Assembly (NCBI GenBank): GCA_014800685.1
Contig: JAAVFQ010000021.1
Coordinates: forward strand, 1 to 64,000
Direction of reading: 5' to 3'
DNA from: Bacteroidales bacterium
Lineage (GTDB): Bacteria > Bacteroidota > Bacteroidia > Bacteroidales > Muribaculaceae
Length of the DNA: 64,000 bases
Part shown: positions 7,042 through 15,286 of the stretch, one piece after another
How the letters are laid out: the number at the start of each line of letters is the position of its first letter
How positions within the stretch are numbered: the stretch's first letter is position 1
Notes under the pieces: generated by a model
Database searches by the model: none
What the model was told of the DNA's origin: nothing
What the model saw: only the letters and a program-made list of their open reading frames with translations
Made by a program: the position numbers and the translations under genes

Positions 7042-7767
7042 TTATCGCCTGCTCCCTCCAGTCAGCGTTATTACGTTATAGGTTTTGAAACGGTCTACCA
7101 GTCGCCCAAAGCCGTCTGCAAACTTTTCTTCCAGCTGCTTTATGGTTAGGTTAGTCGTTAGGTGGGCTGTATGCCCCTGCTGCGTCCATATTTCGTTTCG
7201 TGCGTGCAGAAACTCGTTTGTAAGCAGCTGCGTGTCCATACCGAAATACGTTTTACTTTGCACGCCTATGTCGTTAAGGCATATATTGAATGGCTTTGGC
7301 TGGAAGCCTGTACTGTTTTCCTCGTTGTAAGTGTAGCGGTCTAAATTGTTGTGTATGGTGTAGTAGTTTACCATTTGCGTTACCGACATACAGTGAAAGA
7401 AGCGAGGGTTATTGGTGTAGCGCAAATATTCACTCATTACCTGCATAAGCAGCGTTTTGCCAGTACCTACAGGACCCATAATAAGCAGGTTTTTGTGTAG
7501 CTTGTATTTGGCTTCGGGGAAAACATCCTCTGCCAGTTCCGAGCCATTGAAATAGTAAAGTAGAAAGCGAAGCACCTTTTTGTTATGCTCGTCAATAACA
7601 AACTTTCTGCGTTGTGGCAGCAGTATTTTGTTGGCAATGGTAACTACCAGCTGGGCGTGCTGGTTAGATACCGTTTCATCGTCCAACAGTTTGCACTGCT
7701 GCTGCGCCCTGCGTGCATCATTGCACACGCGCTGTAATACTTTGTCCAAAGTTACTGGTTCTTCCAT
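7042..7767 (-). CDS. DnaC/IstB-like AAA+ ATPase, probable helicase loader
   Basis: A 241-residue AAA+ protein with Walker A GPVGTGKT (residues 98-105), a Walker B-like ICLNDIG, a sensor 1-like HLTTNLT and an arginine-rich end (GRLVDRFKTYNVITLTG) that follows the DnaC/DnaI pattern. It lies 21 bp downstream of the replication initiator, which fits loading of the host DnaB helicase at the phage origin. The N-terminal 90 residues are probably the helicase-binding domain. Confidence 0.85.
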   Translation of the reverse strand: MEEPVTLDKVLQRVCNDARRAQQQCKLLDDETVSNQHAQLVVTIANKILLPQRRKFVIDEHNKKVLRFLLYYFNGSELAEDVFPEAKYKLHKNLLIMGPVGTGKTLLMQVMSEYLRYTNNPRFFHCMSVTQMVNYYTIHNNLDRYTYNEENSTGFQPKPFNICLNDIGVQSKTYFGMDTQLLTNEFLHARNEIWTQQGHTAHLTTNLTIKQLEEKFADGFGRLVDRFKTYNVITLTGGSRR

Positions 7768-7788
7768 ATTGCTTGTAAAGTGTGTATG

Positions 7789-8700
7789 TTAGCAGTCCAC
7801 ACCGCCAAAGCTACCGCCATATTCGTTTTCGCTTGGGGGCTGCTGTGTCGGTTGCTGTGCTGTGCTGGCTGCACCTGTAGCCGTTTCAACGGTTTCAAAT
7901 TCGGTTTCCCAGCGCGATTGATTTATCCACGTTTGCAAATGCGCCCACTGTGGTACAAATTGCCCAGCTGCCTGCATTTTTTCGCGCCACGCAATTTCGC
8001 GCTCCAGTGCTGGCATTAGTGTGGGGATTATTTCGCGCCAGTTGTCGTTTTTCTTTTTGAAATTGTCCAGCTCAACCTTTAATCCGCGCTTTGTGCCTTT
8101 GTAGGCTTTGCGGAACAAATCAAACTGGGCTTCAAGCTCGGCTGTACCTGCCTGCGAGCTTGGCTCGCTTACCTGTTTATCCTTTCTTTTTTTATTTTTT
8201 TCTTTAATATTATTATTCTTTATTTCTTTATTTATTTGATTGTCCACATTTTGCTCCACATCTAATGTGGGGCTGGGTGTGGTGCAAGCCTGCATTTTAC
8301 CTGTTTTGTCGTTCTGCTCCACATCTTGCTCCACATTTTGTTCCACATCTTGCTCCACATTAGATGTGGTGTGAGTATGGTTAAAAGTCTGATATTTACT
8401 ATATTTGCAGATATAAATATCAAGCCCTTTATTAGTGGATTTTATGGTAATTTCGCCTGTGCTTTGCAGCTTTTTTATACGGTCGGTAACAGTGTTTATG
8501 TGCATACCTGTTTCCTGTGCCAGCATTGCATAACTGGTGTGAAGCTCGCCTACACGCTGCACCTTGCCGCGAAATTTGTAATTGGGCAGATAGTTCGCCA
8601 TGCACAGCAGGTGTATGAACAGGCTTAAGGTGTAGGGGTCGTTATGCCACTCCCACAGCCTTATTTGCCTATGTAGTTTCAAATAGCCTTCGTCTATCAT
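7789..8700 (-). CDS. Phage replication initiator (winged-helix, replisome-organizer type)
   Basis: The preferred start is the ATG at 8700 (MIDEGYLKLHRQIRLWEW), because this family starts with a similar GY-K-x-x-x-WEW stretch; the ORF track starts 11 codons earlier. Residues 1-120 form a winged-helix domain (HINTVTDRIKKLQSTGEI). The middle is a low-complexity linker with repeated VEQ units and a lysine/asparagine stretch, and the C-terminal domain (FDLFRKAYKGTKRGLKVELD) resembles the DnaD-like or loader-contact part. The linker is encoded by regularly spaced CCACAT repeats, so the gene probably contains the origin. The DnaC-like loader is the next gene. Confidence 0.8.
   Translation of the reverse strand: MIDEGYLKLHRQIRLWEWHNDPYTLSLFIHLLCMANYLPNYKFRGKVQRVGELHTSYAMLAQETGMHINTVTDRIKKLQSTGEITIKSTNKGLDIYICKYSKYQTFNHTHTTSNVEQDVEQNVEQDVEQNDKTGKMQACTTPSPTLDVEQNVDNQINKEIKNNNIKEKNKKRKDKQVSEPSSQAGTAELEAQFDLFRKAYKGTKRGLKVELDNFKKKNDNWREIIPTLMPALEREIAWREKMQAAGQFVPQWAHLQTWINQSRWETEFETVETATGAASTAQQPTQQPPSENEYGGSFGGVDC
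8181..8369. repeat. Probable phage replication origin: iterons plus AT-rich tract
   Basis: Within the initiator gene, CCACAT occurs at 8319, 8331, 8343 and 8355 with an exact 12-bp period, closed by the inverted copy ATGTGG at 8364. A second cluster has CCACAT at 8244 and 8256, also 12 bp apart, closed by ATGTGG at 8265. Next to it, 8181-8242 is nearly pure A/T with few G or C. Iterons followed by an unwinding-prone tract inside the initiator gene is the layout of the lambda O origin. The assignment is inference from layout. Confidence 0.7.
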
Positions 8701-8766
8701 CGCTCTGCTGGTGTTAAGCCACCCTGCCAGCATTGCTGCCAGCAGGGGGCGTGTTTATAAGTCGGG

Positions 8767-9054
8767 TTATACCACCGCCAGTTTTGCCGTTTCGGTTACA
8801 AAATCCTTTGCAGGCTTAAAGCTGGGTTTCATGTGTGCTGCCACACGCACGCTTTCGCCAGTGCCGATGTTACGCGCCACGCGAGCTTTGCAGGCTTTGG
8901 GCTTAAATGTGCCAAAGCCACGTAAGGTTACTTCTTCGCCACGCTCCACAGCTTCGCGGATTTGGCACATTGTTGCGTTGATTGTCTGCTCAACGTTGGC
9001 AGTTGTGCCGCCAGTCATTTCTGCGACTGCCTGCACCAGTTCTTGCTTTGTCAT
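8767..9054 (-). CDS. HU-family DNA-binding protein
   Basis: A 95-residue HU/IHF-type protein: MTKQELVQAVAEMTGGT at the N-terminus, the LRGFGTFKPKACKARVARN beta-arm region and a C-terminal SFKPAKDFV. HU proteins bend DNA as dimers. Its start overlaps the stop of the DUF4494 gene by 4 bp, and it is immediately upstream of the initiator, so a role in folding the phage origin or in integration is plausible. Confidence 0.92.
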   Translation of the reverse strand: MTKQELVQAVAEMTGGTTANVEQTINATMCQIREAVERGEEVTLRGFGTFKPKACKARVARNIGTGESVRVAAHMKPSFKPAKDFVTETAKLAVV

Positions 9055-9488
9055 TTTTCGTTATCGTTTTGGGGTTCGTATTTAATGTATTCCAGTATCG
9101 GGGTCTGCTTTATGCACACGGCTTCATAGTCAGCCATTGTGCCTTTCATATTGTCTGCCACAGCCTGCATTGCTTCGGTAAGGGTGTCAGCCTGCACCAG
9201 CATACGATTTTTCGTGCGCTTTTCAGCACCGCTACGCTCGTCCAGCGTTATAAATTCCAGCTGGGCTTCAAACCAGTAGTCGCCCTTGTCGTTGCCCCAT
9301 ACCTCGGCATACTTTACGCGCTTTATGTCGGTTACGGTAAACTCACCGCTTATGTATGGCTTCACGTATTCGGTAGTGCGTGCTTCGGCTTCGGTAAAAC
9401 TCAATGCGTCCACCACGTACACATCGGTCGTTGGCTTGACACAGCCGTTTTCCTGTATTTTGTCGTACTTTACTTTTACTTGGTACAT
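9051..9488 (-). CDS. DUF4494 family protein
   Basis: Reading from the ATG at 9488 (MYQVKVKYDKIQENG) gives 145 residues matching DUF4494, a Bacteroidota family common in phages. The signature parts are VDALSFTEAEARTTEY, ISGEFTVTDIKRVKYAEV and DYWFEAQLEFITLDE. The ORF track starts 14 codons earlier, inside the preceding gene, which is less likely. Function unknown; the small alpha/beta repeats hint at a binding role. Confidence 0.85.
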   Translation of the reverse strand: MYQVKVKYDKIQENGCVKPTTDVYVVDALSFTEAEARTTEYVKPYISGEFTVTDIKRVKYAEVWGNDKGDYWFEAQLEFITLDERSGAEKRTKNRMLVQADTLTEAMQAVADNMKGTMADYEAVCIKQTPILEYIKYEPQNDNEK

Positions 9489-9490
9489 TG

Positions 9491-10067
9491 TCAGTCCATT
9501 TTTGGGGTTATACCATAGCACTGGCAGCAAAGCTCAAAGAACTTTTCGCCCACAAAAGCAGCCTTTTCATCGCTGTTAAGGCACAGGGGGAAACCACAAT
9601 ACGCAACCGTAATCGCACCGCGATTATTCGTAATCGCACAGCGGACACCCGCATACTCCGCATAATTCGCAACAGCAGCAGCGAGCAGCTGGTGTATGCC
9701 TTTACGCTTACATTCAGCTTCGCCCATTTCGTCCATTTCCTGCTTGCTATAAAGCACAAATACAGGATAGTAGCCCCAGCCGTCCTTGTCGTACCAGCCC
9801 TTATTTTCGTTAATGGCTTCGCAAATTACAAGCAGCTGCTGCACAGCGTTAGCCATACGCATATACTGGGGGCGGTCGCCAACCTCCTTAAATTCTCTTG
9901 GCTTAATACCCAGCACCTCACAGGCTTTTTCGTAGCTGGTTATTTCGCGCCAGTCAAACGCGAATATTTCTTTGCCGTGCAGCTTTTCAAGCACAGCCTT
10001 TTGGTCTGCATTGCCAGCGCGATATGCTGCCAGCAGGTCACTTTTGTTTACTGTTAATTTTTTCCAT
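9491..10067 (-). pseudogene. Conserved phage protein with a frameshift in an A6 run near the start
   Basis: The ORF track gives 167 residues from a GTG at 9994, but the frame stays open upstream to about 10085 and has no good start there. An ATG at 10067 opens a different frame that ends after nine codons. The two frames meet in a run of six A (plus strand T run 10058-10063). Removing one A would give MEKLTVNKSDLLAAYRAG joined in frame to the main ORF, which looks like a natural N-terminus. Either the copy is frameshifted, or it is made by slippage, or the assembly has an indel. The main part includes DWREITSYEKACEVLG and a hydrophobic HQLLAAAVANYAEYAG. No function known. Confidence 0.55.
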
Positions 10068-10095
10068 TTGTATAATATTTGTTGTTAGTTAAATC

Positions 10096-10230
10096 TTATA
10101 ATGCTATCTGCATAAGGCGTATTTTGTTAGCCACCCTTAAGCTCTTGTGCTGTTGTGGCTGTAGTGCCGTTATTTGGGCTTGCAGTGCTTCCTCAATAAC
10201 TTTGGCATTGGCTTCCGTTATACGCCTCAT
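10096..10230 (-). CDS. Small phage protein, 44 aa
   Basis: This gene is too short for the ORF track. Its ATG at 10230 overlaps the TGA of the MBL-fold gene (ATGA), a coupled start, and it ends at TAA 10096-10098. The product is helical and basic, with RITEANAKVIEEAL and SLRVANKIRLMQIAL. No family recognised. Support is the coupled start and the coding-like composition. Confidence 0.5.
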   Translation of the reverse strand: MRRITEANAKVIEEALQAQITALQPQQHKSLRVANKIRLMQIAL

Positions 10231-10958
10231 AACACACTTGCATTTAGCTGTAGCACCATACCTGCTTTCGCGGCATATACTGGCTTGCCTATGGCTTCGC
10301 GCACCTGCTGTACAAATTGGGCTTCATTGCTGTTGCCGTCAGAAAGGTGTATAAGCACCACCTTGTGCAGGGCTGAACGGTCGCTGGCAAGCAAATAACT
10401 TATGGTGTTGGATAACTCAAAATGGCTGGTTAAAAGCCTGTCGCGCATACCGCCCGACACTCTGCCAGCCGCTATGTTGGCTTCCAGTATTTCATCGCTG
10501 TAATTAGCTTCCAGCAGGTAGTGATTTACACCCTTAAACCTATACTGGCAGGCGAAAGTGTCCGTAATAAACACCACCTTTCCACACTCGCTGTGCTGTA
10601 TCACATAGCCTACACAGGGAACATCGTGCTGTACTGCAAAAGGCGTTACCACAAAGCCGCCCAGCTTGTAGGCGTTACCCAGTGTTATAGCCGTTGCGTT
10701 TCGGGTAATTCCTTTTGCTTCCAGTACGTCTGCCAGTGCCAGCACGCGAATACCGCTGTCGGCATACTCCTTTGCATAGCGCGAATGGTCGTTATGGCTG
10801 TGGGTTACAATGCAGCCACGCACCTTTTGCAGGTCAAAGCCCAGTGCTTTTTTTGTTTCTATAAGTTTTGTGCCTGCTTCAATGCACAGGGCTTCATTTG
10901 TGCCGTTAAGCACATAGCCGTTACCCTTGCTGCTGCTTCCTATTACCACCAGTTCCAT
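10227..10958 (-). CDS. MBL-fold metallo-hydrolase, possible recombination nuclease
   Basis: A 243-residue metallo-beta-lactamase fold with the metal motif VTHSHNDH (residues 51-58) and downstream ligands in HDVPCVGYVI, VFITDTF and LLTSHFELS. It is close in pattern to the YycJ/WalJ-like branch. It lies 12 bp downstream of recT. In several phages of Gram-positive bacteria an MBL-fold gene sits beside recT where an exonuclease would be expected, so a 5'-3' exonuclease role is plausible but not shown. Confidence 0.85.
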   Translation of the reverse strand: MELVVIGSSSKGNGYVLNGTNEALCIEAGTKLIETKKALGFDLQKVRGCIVTHSHNDHSRYAKEYADSGIRVLALADVLEAKGITRNATAITLGNAYKLGGFVVTPFAVQHDVPCVGYVIQHSECGKVVFITDTFACQYRFKGVNHYLLEANYSDEILEANIAAGRVSGGMRDRLLTSHFELSNTISYLLASDRSALHKVVLIHLSDGNSNEAQFVQQVREAIGKPVYAAKAGMVLQLNASVL

Positions 10959-10970
10959 TGCGCTACAGGT

Positions 10971-11954
10971 TTAGAGTGGGCATTTACGACCAGTACCGCT
11001 GCCAGCAGGTGTATGTTCGGCAAACAGGTTTCCTGCGTTAGATGCTTCGGGCTGCTGTGCCACTGGCTCAACTACAGTAGCTTCGGGCTGCAATACCTCG
11101 CCTGTTTCCGCGTCCACAATGGTTGCGCTTTCGGTCATATCTTCGTAATCCACCGTTTCGGGTTGCTTGGGCTGCTGTGCCGCGTTACGCTGCATAGCTG
11201 CTGTGTCGGGTTCGTCTGCATCCTCAACGGCTGCGCCCAGTGCAATTTTGCAGGCTCGGCTTATTGCCGTTTTCTTGCACATTTGGTCGGTAAAGTTGGT
11301 GTGCGCACCGCTGTTGCCTTTGGCTGCACCCTGCTGCCAGCTTTTGCGTACCTGCTCCATAGTCATTACCTCAATCCAGCGGTCATCGTTTTTGGTTACG
11401 ACTACTGCATACACGCCCAGTATGTTTTGCAGGTTGATGTTTTCCAGCTTGGTTTCGTGCTTTACAAGCTGGTAGCGACCCAGTTCATCAACTGTGTACT
11501 CAAAAACATCGCCCTTGTAAACCACCTGCGCGTTTACATCCTTTAGCTCGGTGTCGCGCTTGGCACGCATTAGCTTGCCCCTGTAGTCCTCCCAAAATGT
11601 CAGCTGGTCGCCAGCGACAATAAAGTAGCACTGCTTTTTGGCTACTGACAAGCCTTTGATTACCATTTCCAGCAGGGCGTTGCAAATGCTGTGCTGGGTG
11701 CATACCTCCAGTGCAGGGCGACCGTTACGGTCTTTTACGGTTTGCAGGTTGAGCCACGCCATTTTAAGAGCATTGCCAGCTGTATAGCCGCTTGGCAGTA
11801 CCAGCTCGCCTGCCTGCTCCAGTTCCGTTACTCGCGCCAAAACATTGTCGCCTATGTTCTTTTGCAGCGCAACCATTGCCGTTGTCTGCTGGGCTGCTGG
11901 CTTTTGAGCCGCGCCCTGTGCCTGCTGTACAGGCTGCTGTGTTGTTGTTCCCAT
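10971..11954 (-). CDS. recT: RecT-family single-strand annealing recombinase
   Basis: A 327-residue RecT homologue. After a Gln/Ala-rich N-terminus, the annealase core spans about residues 55-240 with ALKMAWLNLQTVKD, SICNALLEMVIKGLSVAKKQCYFI and ISRACKIALGA segments typical of RecT/Redβ relatives. The C-terminal 80 residues are acidic and disordered and end GRKCPL. It acts with SSB and an exonuclease in phage recombination; ssb is in the same array and the neighbour is an MBL-fold enzyme. Confidence 0.9.
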   Translation of the reverse strand: MGTTTQQPVQQAQGAAQKPAAQQTTAMVALQKNIGDNVLARVTELEQAGELVLPSGYTAGNALKMAWLNLQTVKDRNGRPALEVCTQHSICNALLEMVIKGLSVAKKQCYFIVAGDQLTFWEDYRGKLMRAKRDTELKDVNAQVVYKGDVFEYTVDELGRYQLVKHETKLENINLQNILGVYAVVVTKNDDRWIEVMTMEQVRKSWQQGAAKGNSGAHTNFTDQMCKKTAISRACKIALGAAVEDADEPDTAAMQRNAAQQPKQPETVDYEDMTESATIVDAETGEVLQPEATVVEPVAQQPEASNAGNLFAEHTPAGSGTGRKCPL

Positions 11955-11982
11955 ATTGCTTTTTGTGGGGTTAAAAATGTTA

Positions 11983-14034
11983 TTATTCGGGTATTACCTG
12001 TAATTCGTTGTCTGTGCTAACAATAAGGTCAATGCGCTGGCTGTGCATAGGAAGCACCTCGTTTATGCTTTCTGCGTTGTCAATAAAGCACGGTGCATAA
12101 ATACCCCTGTGTCGGCATATAGCATTGATAATGTCAAGCCCAGCGTTAATTCGGTCGGCATTGTTAAGGTCGCTGTATGGTACGCCAGCCACCGTGCATT
12201 CGCACATAGGTTTCAGTGCGCCATTTATACGGTGGTCAAACATCGTAAAGGTTACGAAGCTAAACAGGGCATTTACTTTGGTTTCCAGTTCCTCAATGGT
12301 AAACTGTAGCAGCTGCTCGGCTGCAAAATCCTGCCCCTCCAGCTGGGTGAGCTGTATGTTAAGCTGCTGTTCCTGCTGCTCCAGCTCATTTATACGCTTT
12401 TGCTTTTTGGTTATGGTTTGCCCCACCTGTTGCAGCGCATTAAGTTTGTTGAGCTTTTCCTGTAGCTGCTGCTGGTCTGCCTGCAAGCTCTGCACGGCTT
12501 CCTGTGTATTATTTTCGCCAGCCTGTAAGGGCATACTATCCAGCTGTGCCTGTAGGCTGGGGATTGTTTCGTTTTTGAGTTGCTGGTAGGCTTTATCCTC
12601 TGCAAGTCTGCTTTCCACCGACTGCACGCCACTTAAGTAATCACGGAAACCGCTTACAGCAGCTTTGGCTTCCTTAAGTTTGGGCATATCCTGTTCCAGC
12701 TGCGACACTGCCTGCTGTGCCTGTACCAGCTGGCTATTGAGCTGTGTTTCACGCTGCTTTAGCTGCTGGGCTTCGCGTTCCATACTGTCCAGCTTGCGTG
12801 CTTTGTCGGCATTAAAGTTGGCTTCCAGCTTTGCTTTAAGCGCGTCCACATCTTCGGCTTCCAGCTGTCGCTTGCAGGTAGGACAAATAAACTGGTCGGG
12901 GTCAAACACAATGCTGCTTTCGTCCAGTTCCACCCACCGTGCCTTAAATGCTTCCTTTTCAGCCGCCAGCTGTTGCAGCTGGGCTTGTACGTTCTGCACG
13001 GTGCTGTTATTACGTGCCAGCGAATTTTCAGCATTTGTTAATGCTGTGCTGGCTGCTTCGTAGGCTCGCTGCTGCTCGTTTGCCAGCTGGCGAGCCTTGA
13101 TGTTGGCTTCATTGTATGCCTGCTGGTGTGCCATTCGCATACGCTCCAGCTCGTCCTGCTGTTTGGCTATCTGCTCGCGTACCTGTTTGCGTGCCGCCTG
13201 CTGTTTCGCCAGCTCCGCTTCCTGTGCCTTGCTGTGGTCGGCTATGGTTTCGGCTATAGCTTCGGCAATGCGCTTAAAGGCAGCTTCGGTAGCCTTGATG
13301 TCGCCCTCAACCTTTGCCCAGTCCACAGGCTCGGCTGGCGTAAGGCTGGCAATATCGTTTTGCTGCTCGCTTATGCGCACTGGTATGCGCTCCAGTTCGG
13401 CTTTTATTTCTTTCATTTGGTAGCTTAAGTGCTGGCGGAATTTTTCAATGTCCTGCTCGCCCATGATTTGCAGCAGGGCTTCAAATTCGCGTTTACCTTT
13501 GGCTACGCTGGCAGGGCTTACTTCGCCCACCATTTCCGTAAGTATGCTGCGCTGCTGGTCTGCTTTAAGCCCGACAAAGTAAGTGGGGCTGGTTATTGCC
13601 ATAAACAGGCTTTCGCTGCACAGGCTGTTAATGTAGTCCGTAAAGTCGCGCTGGGTGTACAGCTGTCCGTTTATGGTGTATGTGGTTGTGTGTCCAGTAA
13701 GCACCTTTTGAGCCACGCCACGAGGTTTTGTCCATTTTTCGGTGTATGTACGTGTAATGGCTGTTTCGTTGCCGTCCACCATAAGCACAGCTGTTACGCT
13801 ATGCTCCAGTTCGGGTATTACATTGCCGTCCTTATCCTTGCACTTAATGCCAAAGTCGGCTTTACCCTCCGTGTTTTTGCCGAATAAGCACCAGCGGAAT
13901 GCATCGGCAATGGTTGTTTTCCCTTTACGGTTTCTGCCGTAAATCTTTGTTACAGTGGGGCTGAAATCCACTACAAGCTCGCCCAGTACGCCCTTAAAAT
14001 TGCGTATGATTAGCTGTTTGAGTATTATTTCCAT
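11983..14034 (-). CDS. SbcC/Rad50-like SMC ATPase
   Basis: A 683-residue SMC-type ATPase. Walker A is GRNRKGKT (residues 33-40), the central half is heptad-rich coiled coil with many Gln and Glu, and a zinc hook FICPTCKRQ sits near residue 388. The C-terminal part has a Walker B-like APCFIDNAESI. It is smaller than SbcC (about 1000 residues). No SbcD-like nuclease is visible, but the MBL-fold gene two genes downstream might serve as partner. Probably works in phage DNA end processing with RecT. Confidence 0.85.
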   Translation of the reverse strand: MEIILKQLIIRNFKGVLGELVVDFSPTVTKIYGRNRKGKTTIADAFRWCLFGKNTEGKADFGIKCKDKDGNVIPELEHSVTAVLMVDGNETAITRTYTEKWTKPRGVAQKVLTGHTTTYTINGQLYTQRDFTDYINSLCSESLFMAITSPTYFVGLKADQQRSILTEMVGEVSPASVAKGKREFEALLQIMGEQDIEKFRQHLSYQMKEIKAELERIPVRISEQQNDIASLTPAEPVDWAKVEGDIKATEAAFKRIAEAIAETIADHSKAQEAELAKQQAARKQVREQIAKQQDELERMRMAHQQAYNEANIKARQLANEQQRAYEAASTALTNAENSLARNNSTVQNVQAQLQQLAAEKEAFKARWVELDESSIVFDPDQFICPTCKRQLEAEDVDALKAKLEANFNADKARKLDSMEREAQQLKQRETQLNSQLVQAQQAVSQLEQDMPKLKEAKAAVSGFRDYLSGVQSVESRLAEDKAYQQLKNETIPSLQAQLDSMPLQAGENNTQEAVQSLQADQQQLQEKLNKLNALQQVGQTITKKQKRINELEQQEQQLNIQLTQLEGQDFAAEQLLQFTIEELETKVNALFSFVTFTMFDHRINGALKPMCECTVAGVPYSDLNNADRINAGLDIINAICRHRGIYAPCFIDNAESINEVLPMHSQRIDLIVSTDNELQVIPE

Positions 14035-14039
14035 ATTGC

Positions 14040-14372
14040 TTATAAGTTTGTGTCCTTAAAGATGTCGTTACGCACTGCATCTTCTGCCAGCAATACCTGT
14101 AGCAGCTGTGCCTTGCTGTAGTAAAGTGGGCTGTTTTGGTGGTGTCCTTTTCGCACTGGGATTACTGCTCCCTCGCGCACCTGTTTTTCCAACCACGCTT
14201 CGCCGTGTTCCCACCTGCCGCCAAATCGCGTATCGTGTGCCTTAAGGAAAGCATACGCTTTTCGCTGGCTTAACAGGTCGCTGGCAGGTTCAAGCATTGC
14301 AAAAGCCTGTGCTGCGCCACACTGCGCCACGCCCTCTAAAAATGTGCGTATTTTGTAAGTTTCGTTTTCCAT
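14040..14372 (-). CDS. Hypothetical phage protein
   Basis: The ATG at 14372 (MENETYKIRTFLEG) is preferred over the track start at 14396, which overlaps the upstream gene. The 110-residue product has RFGGRWEHGEAWLEKQV and KGHHQNSPLYYSKAQLLQV segments; the layout resembles a winged-helix-like adaptor, but I recognise no family. It precedes the SMC-like gene by 5 bp. Confidence 0.55.
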   Translation of the reverse strand: MENETYKIRTFLEGVAQCGAAQAFAMLEPASDLLSQRKAYAFLKAHDTRFGGRWEHGEAWLEKQVREGAVIPVRKGHHQNSPLYYSKAQLLQVLLAEDAVRNDIFKDTNL

Positions 14373-14385
14373 ACGGTTAATGTTG

Positions 14386-14715
14386 TTACCACGCAAATAC
14401 TGATGTATATGTCATAATGGCAAACAGTACAGCCAAAAGCGCGAATAATGCAGCTACTGCGTACCACTGGCGTTTAATCCAGCTTGCACGTTGCAACTGG
14501 TAGGCGTATTCTTCCACGCCCAGCAGCAGTGCTTCATATTCCCTTACTGGCATATTGTAGTAGGCGTTAATGATGTGTCCGTCAATAAGCACCAGTATTT
14601 CGCCATTTTTGATGTTGGATTTTACCTCCACGCGGTCAGTAAAAGTGTGGTGCATAATGTTGTTTGCTGTGTCAAACTGGGTGTCCCAGCTGTATATCGG
14701 TTGCTTTGTCACCAT
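14386..14715 (-). CDS. Small membrane protein
   Basis: From the ATG at 14715 (MVTKQPIYSWDTQ) the product is 109 residues: a soluble N-terminal part with beta character (EILVLIDGHIINAYY) and one C-terminal transmembrane helix (YAVAALFALLAVLFAIMTY). The start follows the AGCAATATGG context shared by several phage genes here. Possibly an early membrane-located effector; function unknown. Confidence 0.55.
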   Translation of the reverse strand: MVTKQPIYSWDTQFDTANNIMHHTFTDRVEVKSNIKNGEILVLIDGHIINAYYNMPVREYEALLLGVEEYAYQLQRASWIKRQWYAVAALFALLAVLFAIMTYTSVFAW

Positions 14716-14728
14716 ATTGCTTAATATT

Positions 14729-15286
14729 TTACTTGTTGCCAAATAGGTTATTTACTGCTGCATAGCGGTTAAATTCTGCCATACTGTGTACACCCAGCTT
14801 GCGGAAGCTGGCTTTACGGTGGTTTGCTACAGTGTTTATGCTTATGTACAGGCGTTCTGCTATTTGTTCATCGCTTACACCGTCATAGCACAGGCGCATT
14901 ATTTCCAGCTGGCGTTCACTTAATTTGCTGTCAAACTGTGGCTGGCACAGTATTTTGTCGTATTTGCATTCCCCACGCAAAGGACAGCTGACAAACTCAA
15001 AGTGAAAATTACCGTTGCCGTCCACATCAATTTCGTTGTCATATACACCGAAATTGCATTTAATGAACCTGCGCACAGCCAAATAATCCCTGTAGCTTTT
15101 ATTGGGTAATGTTTTGCTGTACTGTTCCATAAGGGCTTCATACGCCTGTGGGTAATACTCGCGTATTGCGCTTAATATTGCCTGTATAAAGTCGTAATCG
15201 GTTTCCTTAAGCTGGCGTTCAGCTTCGCCTATTACACGCAATGTAACTTCGCCCTCGGGGGTGGTGTAAAATTCTATTGGTCGCAT
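14729..15286 (-). CDS. LuxR-type helix-turn-helix regulator with a cysteine motif
   Basis: A 185-residue protein with a C-terminal LuxR-type DNA-binding domain (LSERQLEIMRLCYDGVSDEQ, then ISINTVANHRKASFRKLGV). The N-terminal half is not a receiver domain: it has no DD...D...K pattern. Between them lies CPLRGECKYDKILC, a three-cysteine spacing that could hold a metal. It is the second gene of the leftward transcript, so it may control early genes or time their shutdown. It overlaps the preceding gene by 13 bp. Confidence 0.82.
   Translation of the reverse strand: MRPIEFYTTPEGEVTLRVIGEAERQLKETDYDFIQAILSAIREYYPQAYEALMEQYSKTLPNKSYRDYLAVRRFIKCNFGVYDNEIDVDGNGNFHFEFVSCPLRGECKYDKILCQPQFDSKLSERQLEIMRLCYDGVSDEQIAERLYISINTVANHRKASFRKLGVHSMAEFNRYAAVNNLFGNK

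Noticed and set aside
6980-7042. 20-codon reverse ORF starting in a TAATG overlap with the DnaC-like gene
   Set aside because: The coupled start is attractive, but 20 codons with no recognisable feature is too little to call a gene.
8244-8369. CRISPR-like array
   Set aside because: The 12-bp spaced CCACAT repeats are too short and too close for CRISPR; no spacers or cas genes are present.
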